Shown piece after piece: positions 53,233 through 63,160 of a stretch of DNA of 64,000 nt. The stretch lies in assembly GCA_910578615.1 (NCBI GenBank), contig CAJTRI010000016.1, positions 1 through 64,000 on the forward strand. The letters run 5' to 3'. The translations under genes and the position numbers were made by a program. The notes below the pieces were generated by a model. The model saw nothing but the letters and a program-made list of their open reading frames with translations, did no database searches and was not told where the DNA came from. Source of the stretch: an uncultured Duncaniella sp. Its GTDB lineage: Bacteria; Bacteroidota; Bacteroidia; Bacteroidales; Muribaculaceae. The stretch's first letter is position 1. Each line of letters opens with the position of its first letter.

Positions 53233-53925
53233 TTACGCGGGTTCGTTGAGAAGATCCATGAACTCCATGGTCTTTGCTTCGAGCATGTTCATGACCTTGT
53301 TTATACGGGCCACAAGGTAGTTGTAGGCAAAGAGGGCTATGATGCCGACGATGAGGCCGGCCACGGTGGTGACGAGGGCGGCATAAATGCCGTCGGCAAG
53401 TACGGCGATATTGGCGCTTGTCCCGGCCGAGGCAAGGTTGTAGAAAGCGTCAACCATACCTATCACAGTGCCGAGAAATCCTATCATGGGGCCTCCTGCC
53501 GCCGTGGTGGCAAGCCATGGCAGACCTTTTTCAAGACGGGCTATCTCCATGTTGCCTGTATTCTCGATGGTGACGAGCACGTCGTTCATCGGGCGCCCTA
53601 TACGTGAGATACCTTTGGATATAAGACGTGCATAGGGGGTGTCGGTGCGGGCACAGAGATTGCGTGCGCTCTCGATCTCGCCTTCGTGTATATAGTCCTT
53701 GATACGCATCATGAAGGAGGAATCCTCCCGGCGCGCGCGGGAGATGACCATACAGCGCTCCACAAAGATATAGATGCTGAGTATGGAGAGGAGGGCGAGC
53801 GGTATCATGATGAAACCGCCGCGCATTGTGAGATCCCAGACCGAAAGCTCGGTGGCTGCCTGTACGGCCTCGGGTGTTGTCACCGCGACTGCGGCGACGG
53901 TGTCAGATATCTGCTGTTGAAACAT
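53233..53925 (-). CDS. exbB: MotA/TolQ/ExbB proton channel protein
   Basis: 230 residues. Three membrane helices (about 34-54, 140-165 and 180-202). The second and third contain TTAAGGPMIGFLGTVIGMVD and ALVTTVAGLIVGIIALFAYN, the conserved channel faces. It partners ExbD in energising TonB. It lies 30 bases downstream of pdxJ, so the four genes pdxJ-exbB-exbD-tonB form one leftward operon, a common Bacteroidetes arrangement. Confidence 0.93.
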   Translation of the reverse strand: MFQQQISDTVAAVAVTTPEAVQAATELSVWDLTMRGGFIMIPLALLSILSIYIFVERCMVISRARREDSSFMMRIKDYIHEGEIESARNLCARTDTPYARLISKGISRIGRPMNDVLVTIENTGNMEIARLEKGLPWLATTAAGGPMIGFLGTVIGMVDAFYNLASAGTSANIAVLADGIYAALVTTVAGLIVGIIALFAYNYLVARINKVMNMLEAKTMEFMDLLNEPA

Positions 53926-53955
53926 GTGGTGGATTTGGTAGTGTTTGGATGTTGA

Positions 53956-54672
53956 TCAATGTGAAAGTGCCTCGCGATAGCGACGTATGGTCTCTTCAAG
54001 TCCGAGATATAGGGCGTCACAGATGAGGGCATGGCCTATGGAGACCTCGCTCAGACGGGGGATGTGACGGTGGAACCATTCGAGGTTGTCAAGGCTGAGG
54101 TCGTGGCCGGCGTTGACGCCGAGGCCACACTTCAACGCAGTCTCGGCTGCCTCCGCGAACGGAGCCACGGCGCTTTCGGGGTCGGACGGGTAGAGGTCGG
54201 CGTAGGGTTTGGTGTAAAGTTCCACTCGGTCAGCGCCTGTCTTGGCGGCAAGTCTGATGTTATCGGGATCTGTGCCTACGAATATTGACGATCTGATGCC
54301 GGCCTCGCGCAACTGTTCCACTATGCCGGTGAGAAATTCCATATTGGATGCCACGTCCCATCCGGCAGAGGATGTGACGGCGTCAGGGGCGTCGGGGACG
54401 AGGGTGACCTGTTCGGGACGTACTTGAAGCACCAGTTCCATGAACTCCGGCGCAGGATAGCCTTCTATGTTGAACTCGGTCTTTACGAGCGGGCGCAGGC
54501 TGTACACGTCAGAACGGCGGATGTGGCGTTCGTCCGGGCGCGGATGCACAGTTATGCCCTGCGCGCCGAAGCGCTCACAGTCGGCGGCCACCTGCAAGAG
54601 GTCGGGGCGGTTCTCGCCCCGGGCGTTGCGCAGCGTGGCCACTTTGTTGATGTTTACACTCAGATTTGTCAT
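53956..54672 (-). CDS. pdxJ: pyridoxine 5'-phosphate synthase PdxJ
   Basis: Closes the ring of vitamin B6 from deoxyxylulose phosphate and aminoacetone phosphate. 238 residues. Motifs: [16 protein letters not shown] at the start, [36 protein letters not shown] and [14 protein letters not shown], with the catalytic Glu and His residues of the barrel. It is the first gene of the exbB-exbD-tonB operon. SerC made elsewhere in the window serves the other route to vitamin B6 precursors. Confidence 0.95.
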   Translation of the reverse strand: MTNLSVNINKVATLRNARGENRPDLLQVAADCERFGAQGITVHPRPDERHIRRSDVYSLRPLVKTEFNIEGYPAPEFMELVLQVRPEQVTLVPDAPDAVTSSAGWDVASNMEFLTGIVEQLREAGIRSSIFVGTDPDNIRLAAKTGADRVELYTKPYADLYPSDPESAVAPFAEAAETALKCGLGVNAGHDLSLDNLEWFHRHIPRLSEVSIGHALICDALYLGLEETIRRYREALSH

Positions 54673-54726
54673 CGTTAAATAATCCTTTTCATCCCGTTAC
54701 GGGTTTTATAAGTGATAGATTATTTG

Positions 54727-54764
54727 TAATTTTGTATTGTCAATACGGATAGAGTGCAAAATTA
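54727..54764. promoter_or_regulatory. face-to-face promoters for pdxJ and the nadK operon
   Basis: TAATTTTG at 54727-54734 points right and the same box at 54764-54757 points left. The two start points would be about 10 bases apart with slightly overlapping 5' ends. The rightward side serves the short ACT-like gene and nadK, the leftward side pdxJ. Confidence 0.6.
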
Positions 54765-54791
54765 CTGAGAAAAACCGAAAACAGAAAAAAT

Positions 54792-55178
54792 TTGGGGTCA
54801 AAAGAAAACATATTGATTGACAGCCTCCCTCCCGCCCTTCCGGCGGCACCGACGATAGAGCGTCTCTTCCCCCCTATGGAGGAGGCGTCCACGCTGCTTC
54901 TGAGCTGTCTGCCTTCCGATTACAGCGCTTCTCGTATAGCGCGGGCCGTGGAGGACTGTGACGCCCATCTGGTCAATCTCAATGTCACCACTGACGGCGC
55001 CGTCCTTGACAACCGTGTGGTGTGTGAGGTGAGGGTCACCCACCGCAGTCCCTCCTCGGTGGCCCGTTCGCTCGAACGATACGGCTACGAGGTGGTCGAT
55101 ACAGACAGCCGTTCCCTTGCGGCCGACGAGGTGGGAGGGGAGCGTCTCGCCCAACTGCTTCATTACCTTGAAATATGA
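54792..55178 (+). CDS. short ACT-like protein upstream of nadK
   Basis: 128 residues if the TTG at 54792 is used; no ATG exists before 54876, where a shorter form could start. In related bacteria as I remember them, nadK is preceded or followed by a protein of about 220 residues with two CBS domains and a C-terminal ACT-like domain. This one keeps only the last part (SASRIARAVEDCDAHLVNLN and SSVARSLERYGYEVVDTD) and lacks the CBS pair. It may be a reduced regulator or a gene remnant. It overlaps nadK by 4 bases. Confidence 0.6.
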   Translation: MGSKENILIDSLPPALPAAPTIERLFPPMEEASTLLLSCLPSDYSASRIARAVEDCDAHLVNLNVTTDGAVLDNRVVCEVRVTHRSPSSVARSLERYGYEVVDTDSRSLAADEVGGERLAQLLHYLEI

Positions 55179-56059
55179 AAATCGCGATTTTCGGCAAGCG
55201 CCGCCAGAGTTCCGACGACCTTCCATTGATAGCCGCCTTGTTCCATCTGCTTTCGGAGAGAGGGGTATTCACGGTGGTACAGCGCCATTTCTATGAGTCC
55301 GTTGTCCGCGACCTCGGAGATACCCCCCCGGTTGACGATGTCTTTGACGGTGATGACTTCACGGCCGATGCGGCTATAAGCATAGGCGGTGACGGGACTT
55401 TCCTGCGCACGGCGCGCTGGGTGGGATCCAAGGAGGTGCCTATAATAGGCATCAATACCGGCCATCTCGGATTTCTTGCCGAGGAGTCGTTACATGAGGC
55501 TCATGCCGTGGTGGATATCCTTATTTCAGGCGACTATTTCATAGAGGAGCGCTCCCTGCTCGAAGTCCATGCGTCCGGCGACGGGCTCAGGCAGTTTGTC
55601 TCTGGCTGGGCATATGCGCTCAACGAGGTTGCCATCCTCAGGAGGGGCAATGCCTCGATGGTCAGTGTCCACACCTTTTTGGATGACATAGAGGTGGCGT
55701 CATATCAGGGTGACGGGCTTATAATCTCCACCCCTACCGGCTCCACGGCCTATAACCTGTCGGTCGGAGGCCCTATCGTGCAGCCCACCGCTCCCTGTTT
55801 CGTCCTTTCCCCTATCGCGCCCCACGCCCTGACCATGCGCCCGCTGGTGGTAAGTGACAGTCATGTGATCAAGGCATCGGTGGAGTCTCGTGTGGATACC
55901 TACCGCGTGACTCTTGACGGACGAGCCTTGATACTCCCCATAGATGTGTCTCTCAACATAAGGCGCGCGCCCTTTGTGGTCAAGGTCATCCACCGCCGAG
56001 GACGCACATTTGTAGATACGCTGAGCAGCAAGCTTCTTTGGGGCATATCCAAGCGGTGA
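55175..56059 (+). CDS. nadK: NAD kinase NadK
   Basis: Makes NADP from NAD and ATP. 294 residues. The diacylglycerol-kinase-like fold shows the catalytic GGDG motif (AISIGGDGTFLRTA), GINTGHLGFLAEE, ALNEVAILRRGN and DGLIISTPTGSTAYNLSVGG. ATG overlaps the previous stop by 4 bases (ATGA). It is followed by a metallopeptidase gene after 6 bases. Confidence 0.95.
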   Translation: MKIAIFGKRRQSSDDLPLIAALFHLLSERGVFTVVQRHFYESVVRDLGDTPPVDDVFDGDDFTADAAISIGGDGTFLRTARWVGSKEVPIIGINTGHLGFLAEESLHEAHAVVDILISGDYFIEERSLLEVHASGDGLRQFVSGWAYALNEVAILRRGNASMVSVHTFLDDIEVASYQGDGLIISTPTGSTAYNLSVGGPIVQPTAPCFVLSPIAPHALTMRPLVVSDSHVIKASVESRVDTYRVTLDGRALILPIDVSLNIRRAPFVVKVIHRRGRTFVDTLSSKLLWGISKR

Positions 56060-56065
56060 TTTTTC

Positions 56066-56773
56066 GTGGCATATAAGGAACTTTTACATCCTGAGTTGGG
56101 ACGTGTGAGAATATCCATGCGCCGCAATGCGTCACGCATCACGGCGCGGTGGGCTGACGGAAGGCTCCTTGTGATAGTGCCCGAATGGGTCTCGGGTGAG
56201 ACTGTATATAATGCCTTGGAGAGCATGAGGCCGCGTCTTATGGCCCGCAGGCCGGGAGTCTCGTTCGAACCGGGACGCCCCTTGGTACTGGACGGCGGCG
56301 TAATCTTCAATTTTGAGCGTTTCCCTTCTCTCGGTGACGGAATTGACATAGCAAGGGCCAAAGGCGGCGCGCTGGTCAGGATTGGGGACGGTGTTGACAT
56401 GTCGGCCCCGGATACGCCGGGACGCATCAGCCGTCTGCTCATACACGGTGCCCGCTTATATGCCGATGATGTCATTCTTCCTCAGGCCATGGAGGCCGCT
56501 GACCGTCTGGGGCTGTCCCCGAGGAGTATAAGGATTTCCAGAGGCCACAAGGTGCTCGGACATTGTTCGGGGAAAGGGGACATAGCCATCTCGGCGATAT
56601 GCATGTTCCTGCCTCGGGAGCTGAGGGAATATATAATCTGCCACGAACTTGCCCATCTCACGGAGATGAACCATTCCCCGCGTTTCCACCTCCTGTGCGA
56701 CCGTTATCTTGAAGGCCGTGAGGCCGAGCTTGCCGGGAAGCTGGATGCCTACGTCTGGCCGATAGAAAAATAA
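56066..56773 (+). CDS. YgjP-type zinc metallopeptidase
   Basis: 235 residues starting with GTG. It belongs to the YgjP/DUF45 group related to SprT: the zinc motif is IICHELAHLTEMNHSPRFH, with HExxH plus a downstream His. The N-terminal half is strand-rich with no firm motif. Its substrate is unknown. It lies 6 bases after nadK, and about 210 bases with a separate promoter follow before ilvD. Confidence 0.85.
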   Translation: MAYKELLHPELGRVRISMRRNASRITARWADGRLLVIVPEWVSGETVYNALESMRPRLMARRPGVSFEPGRPLVLDGGVIFNFERFPSLGDGIDIARAKGGALVRIGDGVDMSAPDTPGRISRLLIHGARLYADDVILPQAMEAADRLGLSPRSIRISRGHKVLGHCSGKGDIAISAICMFLPRELREYIICHELAHLTEMNHSPRFHLLCDRYLEGREAELAGKLDAYVWPIEK

Positions 56774-56889
56774 CCGGTATATGCCGGGACGGACGGGTGA
56801 CCGGGATGTTGCTTTCAGAGTCGGTATTCTGTCAAAATGTCGGCATAAGCACATGAAGTCTAACAATATGTCAATAAATGGCAGATAAA

Positions 56890-56921
56890 TTTGTGTTTTA
56901 AAACATATTTTCATATTTTTG
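56890..56921 (+). promoter_or_regulatory. promoter of the ilv operon
   Basis: TTTG at 56890-56893, a 20-base spacer and TATTTTTG at 56914-56921: both boxes exact. Start near 56928, leader about 59 nt. I see no leader peptide rich in Leu, Ile or Val and no terminator before ilvD. Confidence 0.82.
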
Positions 56922-56986
56922 CGGTATGTTTCGACAAATTTATGTGTCGGGACGGTTGTTTTTTGAAAATACGTTAGCATAAAGAT

Positions 56987-58816
56987 ATGAAACATCCCTT
57001 GCGAAGCTCAGCGAGTACGGAAGGACGCCGCATGGCAGGCGCCCGCGCCTTGTGGCGCGCCAACGGCATGAAGGAGGAACAGTTCGGCAAGCCTATAATA
57101 GCCGTGGTCAATTCATTCACCCAGTTTGTCCCCGGCCATACCCATCTCCACGAGATAGGCCAGGTGGTCAAGGAGGAGATAGAGAGGCAGGGTTGTTTCG
57201 CCGCCGAGTTCAACACCATCGCCATTGACGACGGTATCGCCATGGGGCATGACGGGATGCTCTACTCGCTTCCTTCGCGTGACATGATAGCAGACTCTAT
57301 CGAGTATATGGTCAACGCCCACAAGGCCGATGCGATGGTTTGTATCTCCAATTGCGACAAGGTAACACCCGGTATGCTTATGGCCGCCATGAGGCTCAAC
57401 ATCCCGGCTGTCTTCGTGTCCGGCGGCCCCATGGAGGCCGGACGTGTGGGTGAGCAGGATGTGGATCTCATTGACATCATGATAGAGAGTGCGGATGACA
57501 GTGTGTCGGACGACCGTGTACGTCTTCTCGAAGAGAAAGGATGCCCTACCTGCGGATCATGTTCCGGCATGTTCACGGCCAACTCCATGAACTCCCTCAA
57601 CGAGGCCATCGGACTGGCCCTCCCGGGCAATGGTACGGTGGTGGCCACCCATATCAACCGTCGCGAACTATTCAAGGAGGCGGCGCGCCGCATAGTGGAA
57701 AACGCCTATGCCTATTACCGTGACGGGGACGAGGGCGTGCTGCCTCGCAATATAGCCACCCGGGATGCCATGCTCAACGCCATGACTCTTGATATAGCGA
57801 TGGGCGGCTCGACTAATACGGTGCTTCATCTTCTTGCCGTGGCCAGCGAGGCTGGCGCGGATTTCACGATGGACGATATAGACAGTCTGTCACGCAAGAC
57901 CCCGGTGCTCTGCAAGGTGGCTCCTAACTCCGGCTATCACATACAGGATGTCAACCGGGCCGGCGGTATACTGTCGATAATGAAGATTCTTGCAGACGCC
58001 GGGCTTATAAATCCAGATGTCCGCCGCGTTGACCGCAGGACTCTGCGCGAGGCGATGGACGAGTATGCCGTGGGAGGCAGGAATTTCGGCCGGAAGGCCG
58101 ACGAGTTGTGGAAGAGTGCACCCGGAATGAGGCGCACCACCGAGCTTGGATGCCAGATGAGCTATTATTCAGAGCTTGATACTGACAGAGAGACCGGGTG
58201 TATCCGCGACATGGATCACGCTTATGTCAAGGACGGCGGCCTCGCGGTTCTCAAAGGCAATATAGCCTTAGACGGCTGCGTGGTAAAGACCGCCGGGGTT
58301 GACGAGAGCATATTCCGTTTTTCCGGGCCGGCCAAGGTCTTTACCTCCCAGGAGGAGGCTGTTGACGGAATCCTCAGAGACAAGGTCGTGAGCGGTGATG
58401 TCGTGGTAATAACCCATGAAGGGCCTAAGGGCGGCCCGGGAATGCAGGAGATGCTTTACCCTACATCCTATATAAAGAGCAAGCACCTCGGCAAGGAGTG
58501 TGCCCTCGTCACTGACGGACGTTTCTCAGGGGGAACTTCCGGCCTTTCGATAGGCCATGTCTCGCCTGAGGCCGCTGCCGGAGGAAATATCGGGCTGGTG
58601 CGCGACGGTGACATCATAGATATCGATATTCCTGCCCGTTCCATAAACGTGCGTCTGAGCGATGAGGAACTTGCATCCCGCCGCCTGGAAGAGGAGGCCT
58701 TTGGAGCCGACGCGTTCAAGCCACGCGGGCGCGGGCGCGAGGTAAGCCGTGCACTGCGCGCCTATGCCTCCATGGTGACGTCTGCCGACAAAGGCGGCGT
58801 CCGCCGTATCGAATAA
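56987..58816 (+). CDS. ilvD: dihydroxy-acid dehydratase IlvD
   Basis: Iron-sulfur dehydratase that forms the 2-keto acids of valine and isoleucine. 609 residues, the usual length. Cluster cysteines are in [12 protein letters not shown] and [18 protein letters not shown]. The end has [20 protein letters not shown]. It starts the operon ilvD-ilvB-ilvN-thioesterase-ilvC in an anaerobe-compatible oxygen-sensitive pathway. A gap of 121 bases follows before ilvB. Confidence 0.96.
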   Translation: MKHPLRSSASTEGRRMAGARALWRANGMKEEQFGKPIIAVVNSFTQFVPGHTHLHEIGQVVKEEIERQGCFAAEFNTIAIDDGIAMGHDGMLYSLPSRDMIADSIEYMVNAHKADAMVCISNCDKVTPGMLMAAMRLNIPAVFVSGGPMEAGRVGEQDVDLIDIMIESADDSVSDDRVRLLEEKGCPTCGSCSGMFTANSMNSLNEAIGLALPGNGTVVATHINRRELFKEAARRIVENAYAYYRDGDEGVLPRNIATRDAMLNAMTLDIAMGGSTNTVLHLLAVASEAGADFTMDDIDSLSRKTPVLCKVAPNSGYHIQDVNRAGGILSIMKILADAGLINPDVRRVDRRTLREAMDEYAVGGRNFGRKADELWKSAPGMRRTTELGCQMSYYSELDTDRETGCIRDMDHAYVKDGGLAVLKGNIALDGCVVKTAGVDESIFRFSGPAKVFTSQEEAVDGILRDKVVSGDVVVITHEGPKGGPGMQEMLYPTSYIKSKHLGKECALVTDGRFSGGTSGLSIGHVSPEAAAGGNIGLVRDGDIIDIDIPARSINVRLSDEELASRRLEEEAFGADAFKPRGRGREVSRALRAYASMVTSADKGGVRRIE

Positions 58817-58937
58817 AAACCGACCCGTGCAAACGGGCTTTGGACTTAATATTTGTGACCAGACACCCTCTAAGTTTCCAATAAAGAAGATAAAGCCAAA
58901 AGCTTACATCACGTATTTACCTAACACGTCATTTCCT

Positions 58938-60659
58938 ATGAGTGAAAAGATAACAGGTTCCGAAGCTCTGTGCAGAGCGCTTATAGCCGAAGGTGTAGAC
59001 ACCATCTTCGGCTATCCGGGAGGTGCCATCATGGCGTTCTATAACACGCTCTATGACCATCGTGACACCCTCCGCCACATCCTGACGCGCCATGAACAGG
59101 GCGCTATCCATGCCGCCCAAGGCTATGCCCGCTCTTCGGGCAGGGTCGGGGTTGTGTCGGTGACGTCAGGCCCGGCGGCCACAAATGTCATCACCGGCCT
59201 TAGCGATGCCTCGGTCGATTCGACACCGCTTGTCGTCATCACCGGGCAGGTGGGAGTAGCCTCCCTCGGGACAGACGCCTTTCAGGAAACAGACGTGGTA
59301 GGCATCACGCAGCCTATCGCCAAGTGGGCCTACCAGATACGCCGTCCCGAGGATATACCCTGGGCTGTGGCAAGGGCTTTTTATATAGCCTCGACAGGCC
59401 ATCCCGGCCCTGTTGTCCTTGATTTCACGAAGGATGCCCAGTTAGGAAGCCTTGAATGGAATTACAGCAAGCTCGACTATATCCGAAGCTATGACCCGGA
59501 TCCCGAGCTGAGGCCCGATGTCATTGCCGAGGCCGCCCGTATGCTCAACCGCGCGGAGCGTCCGATGATAATAGCCGGTCACGGTGTCATGATCTCCGGG
59601 GCGGAAGAGGAACTGGCCGCACTGGCCGAGAAAGCGGACATACCTGTGGCCACTACCCTGCTCGGACTTTCATCACTCCCTACGTCACACCCATTGAACA
59701 AGGGTTTTGTAGGTATGCACGGAAACATAGCTCCTAATGTGAAGACCAACGAGGCAGATGTGATACTCGCTGTCGGATTGCGGTTTGACGACCGTGTTAC
59801 CGGCCGGCTCGATGCCTATGCGCCGCAGGCAAGGATAATACATGTGGATATAGATGCCGCCGAGTTCAACAAGACAGTCCGCACCCATGTGCATGTGCAC
59901 TCTGATGCCCGGAAGGCTCTCTCGGCCCTGCTGCATCTCGTCAACCAGGCCCGCCATACGGAATGGCTTGAATCTTTTGAGGCCCCGCGCCGTGTAGAGG
60001 AGACCGAGGTTATGGAGCGGGAGCTACGTCCGGCGGACACACGTGACGGGGTGATGCGGATGGGGCAGGTGGTCAGGAAGGTCTCGGAAGTAGCCGGCCC
60101 TGACGGTATGATCGTGACAGATGTTGGACAGAACCAGATGATGGGAGCAAGATATTTCAACTACTCCCGTCCGAGGAGCATCCTCACTTCCGGCGGTCTC
60201 GGAACCATGGGTTTCTGTCTGCCCGCAGCCATAGGGGCAAAACTTGCCGTGCCGGAACGCGGGGTCTATGCATTCATGGGCGACGGTGGTTTCCAGATGA
60301 CCATGCAGGAACTCGGTACAATCATGGAATACCGCATCCCTGTGAAGATGATTATCCTCAACAATAACTTCCTTGGCAATGTCAGACAGTGGCAGGCGTT
60401 GTTCTATGACAACCGTTTCTCAGCCACCCCGCTCCTCAATCCCGACTTTGTCGCTATATCCCGCGCATATTCCATTCAAGCCGAGGATGTCAGGGACGTC
60501 TCGCAGCTTGACGAGGCTGTGGAGAGGATGGTGAAGTCCGAAGGGCCGTATCTTCTCAATGTCAATATCGAGACAGAGGACATGGTGTTTCCCATGGTAG
60601 CTCCGGGATGTGCCACGGACGACATTCTTCTCACCCCCACAAAGAAATATCAGAAATAG
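58938..60659 (+). CDS. ilvB: acetolactate synthase large subunit IlvB
   Basis: Thiamine diphosphate enzyme that condenses pyruvate. 573 residues from MSEKITGSEALCRALI; the frame opens at 58827, but the extra 37 residues do not fit the family. Motifs: FGYPGGAIMAFYNTLYD, ILTRHEQGAIHAAQGYAR with the catalytic Glu, GLGTMGFCLPAAIGAKLA and the thiamine motif MGDGGFQMTMQELGTIMEYR followed by NNNFLGNVRQWQ. It is partnered with IlvN, 12 bases downstream. Confidence 0.95.
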   Translation: MSEKITGSEALCRALIAEGVDTIFGYPGGAIMAFYNTLYDHRDTLRHILTRHEQGAIHAAQGYARSSGRVGVVSVTSGPAATNVITGLSDASVDSTPLVVITGQVGVASLGTDAFQETDVVGITQPIAKWAYQIRRPEDIPWAVARAFYIASTGHPGPVVLDFTKDAQLGSLEWNYSKLDYIRSYDPDPELRPDVIAEAARMLNRAERPMIIAGHGVMISGAEEELAALAEKADIPVATTLLGLSSLPTSHPLNKGFVGMHGNIAPNVKTNEADVILAVGLRFDDRVTGRLDAYAPQARIIHVDIDAAEFNKTVRTHVHVHSDARKALSALLHLVNQARHTEWLESFEAPRRVEETEVMERELRPADTRDGVMRMGQVVRKVSEVAGPDGMIVTDVGQNQMMGARYFNYSRPRSILTSGGLGTMGFCLPAAIGAKLAVPERGVYAFMGDGGFQMTMQELGTIMEYRIPVKMIILNNNFLGNVRQWQALFYDNRFSATPLLNPDFVAISRAYSIQAEDVRDVSQLDEAVERMVKSEGPYLLNVNIETEDMVFPMVAPGCATDDILLTPTKKYQK

Positions 60660-60671
60660 CAAACGCCACAT

Positions 60672-61238
60672 ATGGAACAGGACAAGAAACTCTATACGAT
60701 CTCGGTGTTTACCGAGAACCAGGTGGGTCTGCTCAACCGCATCGCCATCATCTTCACACGCCGAGGGCTTAATCTCGAAAGTGTCTCGTCAAGCGCGAGC
60801 GCCATGCCGGGCATACATAAGATGAATTTCTCCCTGCACGGTGACCGCGACACTCTTGAAAAGGTCATCAAACAGATTGAGAAGTGTATAGACGTGCTCC
60901 GTGCGTTTCTCTATACGGATGACGAGATCGTATATCAGGAGATAGCCCTATACAAGGTGCCGACGGTGCGTCTTCTTGACGAACCCAACCTTGAACGCAT
61001 CATACGTGAACACAATGCCCGTATTCTCGAAATCACGCGTGACTATACCATCATAGAGAAGAGCGGTCACGAGACAGAGACCCAGGCACTCTATGAGCTT
61101 CTAAAACAATATGACATACAGCAGTTCATCCGTTCTGGCCGTATCTGTGTGACAAAGTCGCCCACGGAACATTTCACCCACTTCCTTGAAGAGCAGGAGG
61201 CACGTGGCCGTCAGCGTTCGGGCAGTGACAAGGAGTAG
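60672..61238 (+). CDS. ilvN: acetolactate synthase small regulatory subunit IlvN
   Basis: 188 residues with an N-terminal ACT domain (LYTISVFTENQVGLLNRIAI, RRGLNLESVSSSAS) that binds valine and controls IlvB, and a second ACT-like half (FLYTDDEIVYQEIALYKVPT). It is directly downstream of ilvB. Its stop overlaps the beginning of the next open frame, giving tight coupling. Confidence 0.94.
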   Translation: MEQDKKLYTISVFTENQVGLLNRIAIIFTRRGLNLESVSSSASAMPGIHKMNFSLHGDRDTLEKVIKQIEKCIDVLRAFLYTDDEIVYQEIALYKVPTVRLLDEPNLERIIREHNARILEITRDYTIIEKSGHETETQALYELLKQYDIQQFIRSGRICVTKSPTEHFTHFLEEQEARGRQRSGSDKE

Positions 61239-61246
61239 TGAGCCTT

Positions 61247-61993
61247 ATGGATATGAAACTTTATACCAACGAGTTCTATCTGACTGCCGCCGAGGTCAAC
61301 GCGCAGTGCGAGATGCCCCTGTCACGTCTGGTGACCCTTATAATAGACACGGCTACCGGCCATGCCAACGCCCTTGGCGGAGGATATGCCAGAATGATGC
61401 GTGACAATACCTCGTGGGTTCTCTCGCGCCTCAGCATAGACATTTTAAGGATGCCAAGCGTTAATCATCAATACCGCCTTCTGACATGGGTAGACAGTCT
61501 TAACCGTCTGTATTCCGACCGCCTGTTCGAGCTTCAAGATGCCGTGACGGATGAGACCATAGGCTGGGCGCATACCACGTGGATGGCGATAGACATGGAC
61601 AGCCGTAGGCCTGCCGACCTGACGAGGATAACCGAGATTGCCGATGCCGCAGTCCGGTGGGAATTCGGTGGCGGGAAGAGTGGCAGGCTTCTGCCGCTCA
61701 AAGAGGCTGACGGGGAGGATAAGTATGTGTTCAAGGTGTCGGACATAGATGTGAACCGCCATGTCACCACCCGGCGCTACATAGACATTATAACCGACAT
61801 CTTCCCTCTCGGACATTACGAGCACAACCGAATATCTCGTTTCGAGATAGCCTTCAAGCACGAAGCCCGTTATGGGCAGGAGGGACTCACCCGGTGGCAT
61901 TCCGGGCCGGATGGCGACGGGGTGTTTGACACCGAGACCTCGGTGGAAGGCACGGTATGCAACCTTTCAAAGATACATTTTATAAAGAGATAA
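61247..61993 (+). CDS. acyl-ACP thioesterase (FatA/FatB type)
   Basis: 248 residues from the ATG at 61247 (a GTG at 61238 overlaps the ilvN stop and is possible). It consists of two hot-dog domains. The C-terminal one keeps the catalytic Asp/Asn/His layout in VSDIDVNRHVTTRRYID. The N-terminal one has AEVNAQCEMPLSRLVTLIID. It would release fatty acids, possibly branched ones made from the keto acids of this very pathway (inference). Similar genes lie inside ilv operons of Bacteroides as I recall. Confidence 0.85.
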   Translation: MDMKLYTNEFYLTAAEVNAQCEMPLSRLVTLIIDTATGHANALGGGYARMMRDNTSWVLSRLSIDILRMPSVNHQYRLLTWVDSLNRLYSDRLFELQDAVTDETIGWAHTTWMAIDMDSRRPADLTRITEIADAAVRWEFGGGKSGRLLPLKEADGEDKYVFKVSDIDVNRHVTTRRYIDIITDIFPLGHYEHNRISRFEIAFKHEARYGQEGLTRWHSGPDGDGVFDTETSVEGTVCNLSKIHFIKR

Positions 61994-62026
61994 TCCACAA
62001 ACACATAATAATTCAAAAAAGAAATT

Positions 62027-63070
62027 ATGGCAAAACTCAACTTTGGCGGCATAGAAGAGACCGTCGTTACCCGCGAAGAATTTCCTCTCGAGAAAGCACG
62101 TGAAGTCCTCAGGGACGAGACTATCGCAGTGATCGGTTACGGAGTGCAAGGCCCGGGCCAGGGGCTTGACCTGCGTGATAACGGTTTCAACGTCATCGTG
62201 GGCCAGCGCGAGGGTAAGACCTACGACAAGGCCGTGGCAGACGGATGGGTTCCCGGAGAGACACTTTTCTCAATCGAGGAGGCCTGTGAGCGCGGCACCA
62301 TAATCATGTGCCTTCTCAGCGATGCGGCCGTTATCTCCCAGTGGCCCGTCATCAAGAAGCATCTCACAGCCGGCAAGGCTCTCTATTTCAGCCATGGTTT
62401 CGCTATCAATTGGAGCGACCGCACTGGTGTGGTGCCCCCTGCCGACGTAGATGTGATCATGGTGGCTCCCAAGGGGTCTGGTACCATGCTCCGCGTGCTT
62501 TTCAAAGAAGGCAAGGGTACCAACTCGTCATTTGCGGTATATCAGGACGCAACCGGCCGTGCCCTTGACCGTACTCTCGCCCTTGGTATAGGCATAGGCT
62601 CGGGCTATCTTTTCGAGACCACATTCCAGCGTGAGGCAGTCAGCGACCTCACCGGCGAACGCGGTTCGCTCATGGGGGCCATACAGGGACTTCTCCTTGC
62701 CCAGTACGAGGTACTTCGTGAAAACGGACACACTCCCTCGGAGGCTTTCAACGAGACCGTCGAGGAGCTTACCCAGTCTCTGATGCCTCTCTTTGCCGCA
62801 AAGGGTATGGACTGGATGTATGCCAACTGTTCAACCACCGCACAGCGTGGCGCCCTCGACTGGATGGGCCCGTTCCATGATGCCATCAAGCCCGTTGTCC
62901 GAGACCTTTATGAGAGCGTGAAGACAGGCCGTGAGGCCCAGCGTTCCATCGACTCCAACACCCAGCCCGATTATCGAGAGAAGCTTGAAGAGGAGCTTAA
63001 AGCCCTGCGCGAAAGCGAGATGTGGCGCACGGGTGCCGTAGTGCGCACACTCCGTCCCGAGAACTGCTGA
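62027..63070 (+). CDS. ilvC: ketol-acid reductoisomerase IlvC, fungal-like
   Basis: NADPH- and magnesium-dependent second step of valine and isoleucine synthesis. 347 residues. The nucleotide-binding segment reads VIGYGVQGPGQGLDLRDNGF, close to the fungal mitochondrial form rather than the usual bacterial GSQGHAHALNL-type form. The remainder (ALYFSHGFAINWSDRTGVV, MVAPKGSGTMLRVLFKEGKG, NGHTPSEAFNETVEELTQSL, QPDYREKLEEEL) resembles yeast Ilv5 from memory. It is the last gene of the operon and is followed by a strong terminator. Confidence 0.94.
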   Translation: MAKLNFGGIEETVVTREEFPLEKAREVLRDETIAVIGYGVQGPGQGLDLRDNGFNVIVGQREGKTYDKAVADGWVPGETLFSIEEACERGTIIMCLLSDAAVISQWPVIKKHLTAGKALYFSHGFAINWSDRTGVVPPADVDVIMVAPKGSGTMLRVLFKEGKGTNSSFAVYQDATGRALDRTLALGIGIGSGYLFETTFQREAVSDLTGERGSLMGAIQGLLLAQYEVLRENGHTPSEAFNETVEELTQSLMPLFAAKGMDWMYANCSTTAQRGALDWMGPFHDAIKPVVRDLYESVKTGREAQRSIDSNTQPDYREKLEEELKALRESEMWRTGAVVRTLRPENC

Positions 63071-63095
63071 TAATAGTATAAACATAAAGAGAAAT

Positions 63096-63150
63096 CGTCT
63101 GATTTTCCTCGGCCTCTTACGGGTGGCCGGGAGGGTCAGGCGTTTTTTTT
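63096..63150 (+). terminator. intrinsic terminator of the ilv operon
   Basis: An outer stem CGTCTGA/TCAGGCG (63096-63102 with 63136-63142) and an inner GGCC/GGCC-type stem are followed by eight T residues at 63143-63150. Confidence 0.85.
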
Positions 63151-63160
63151 GTGTCAGGAT

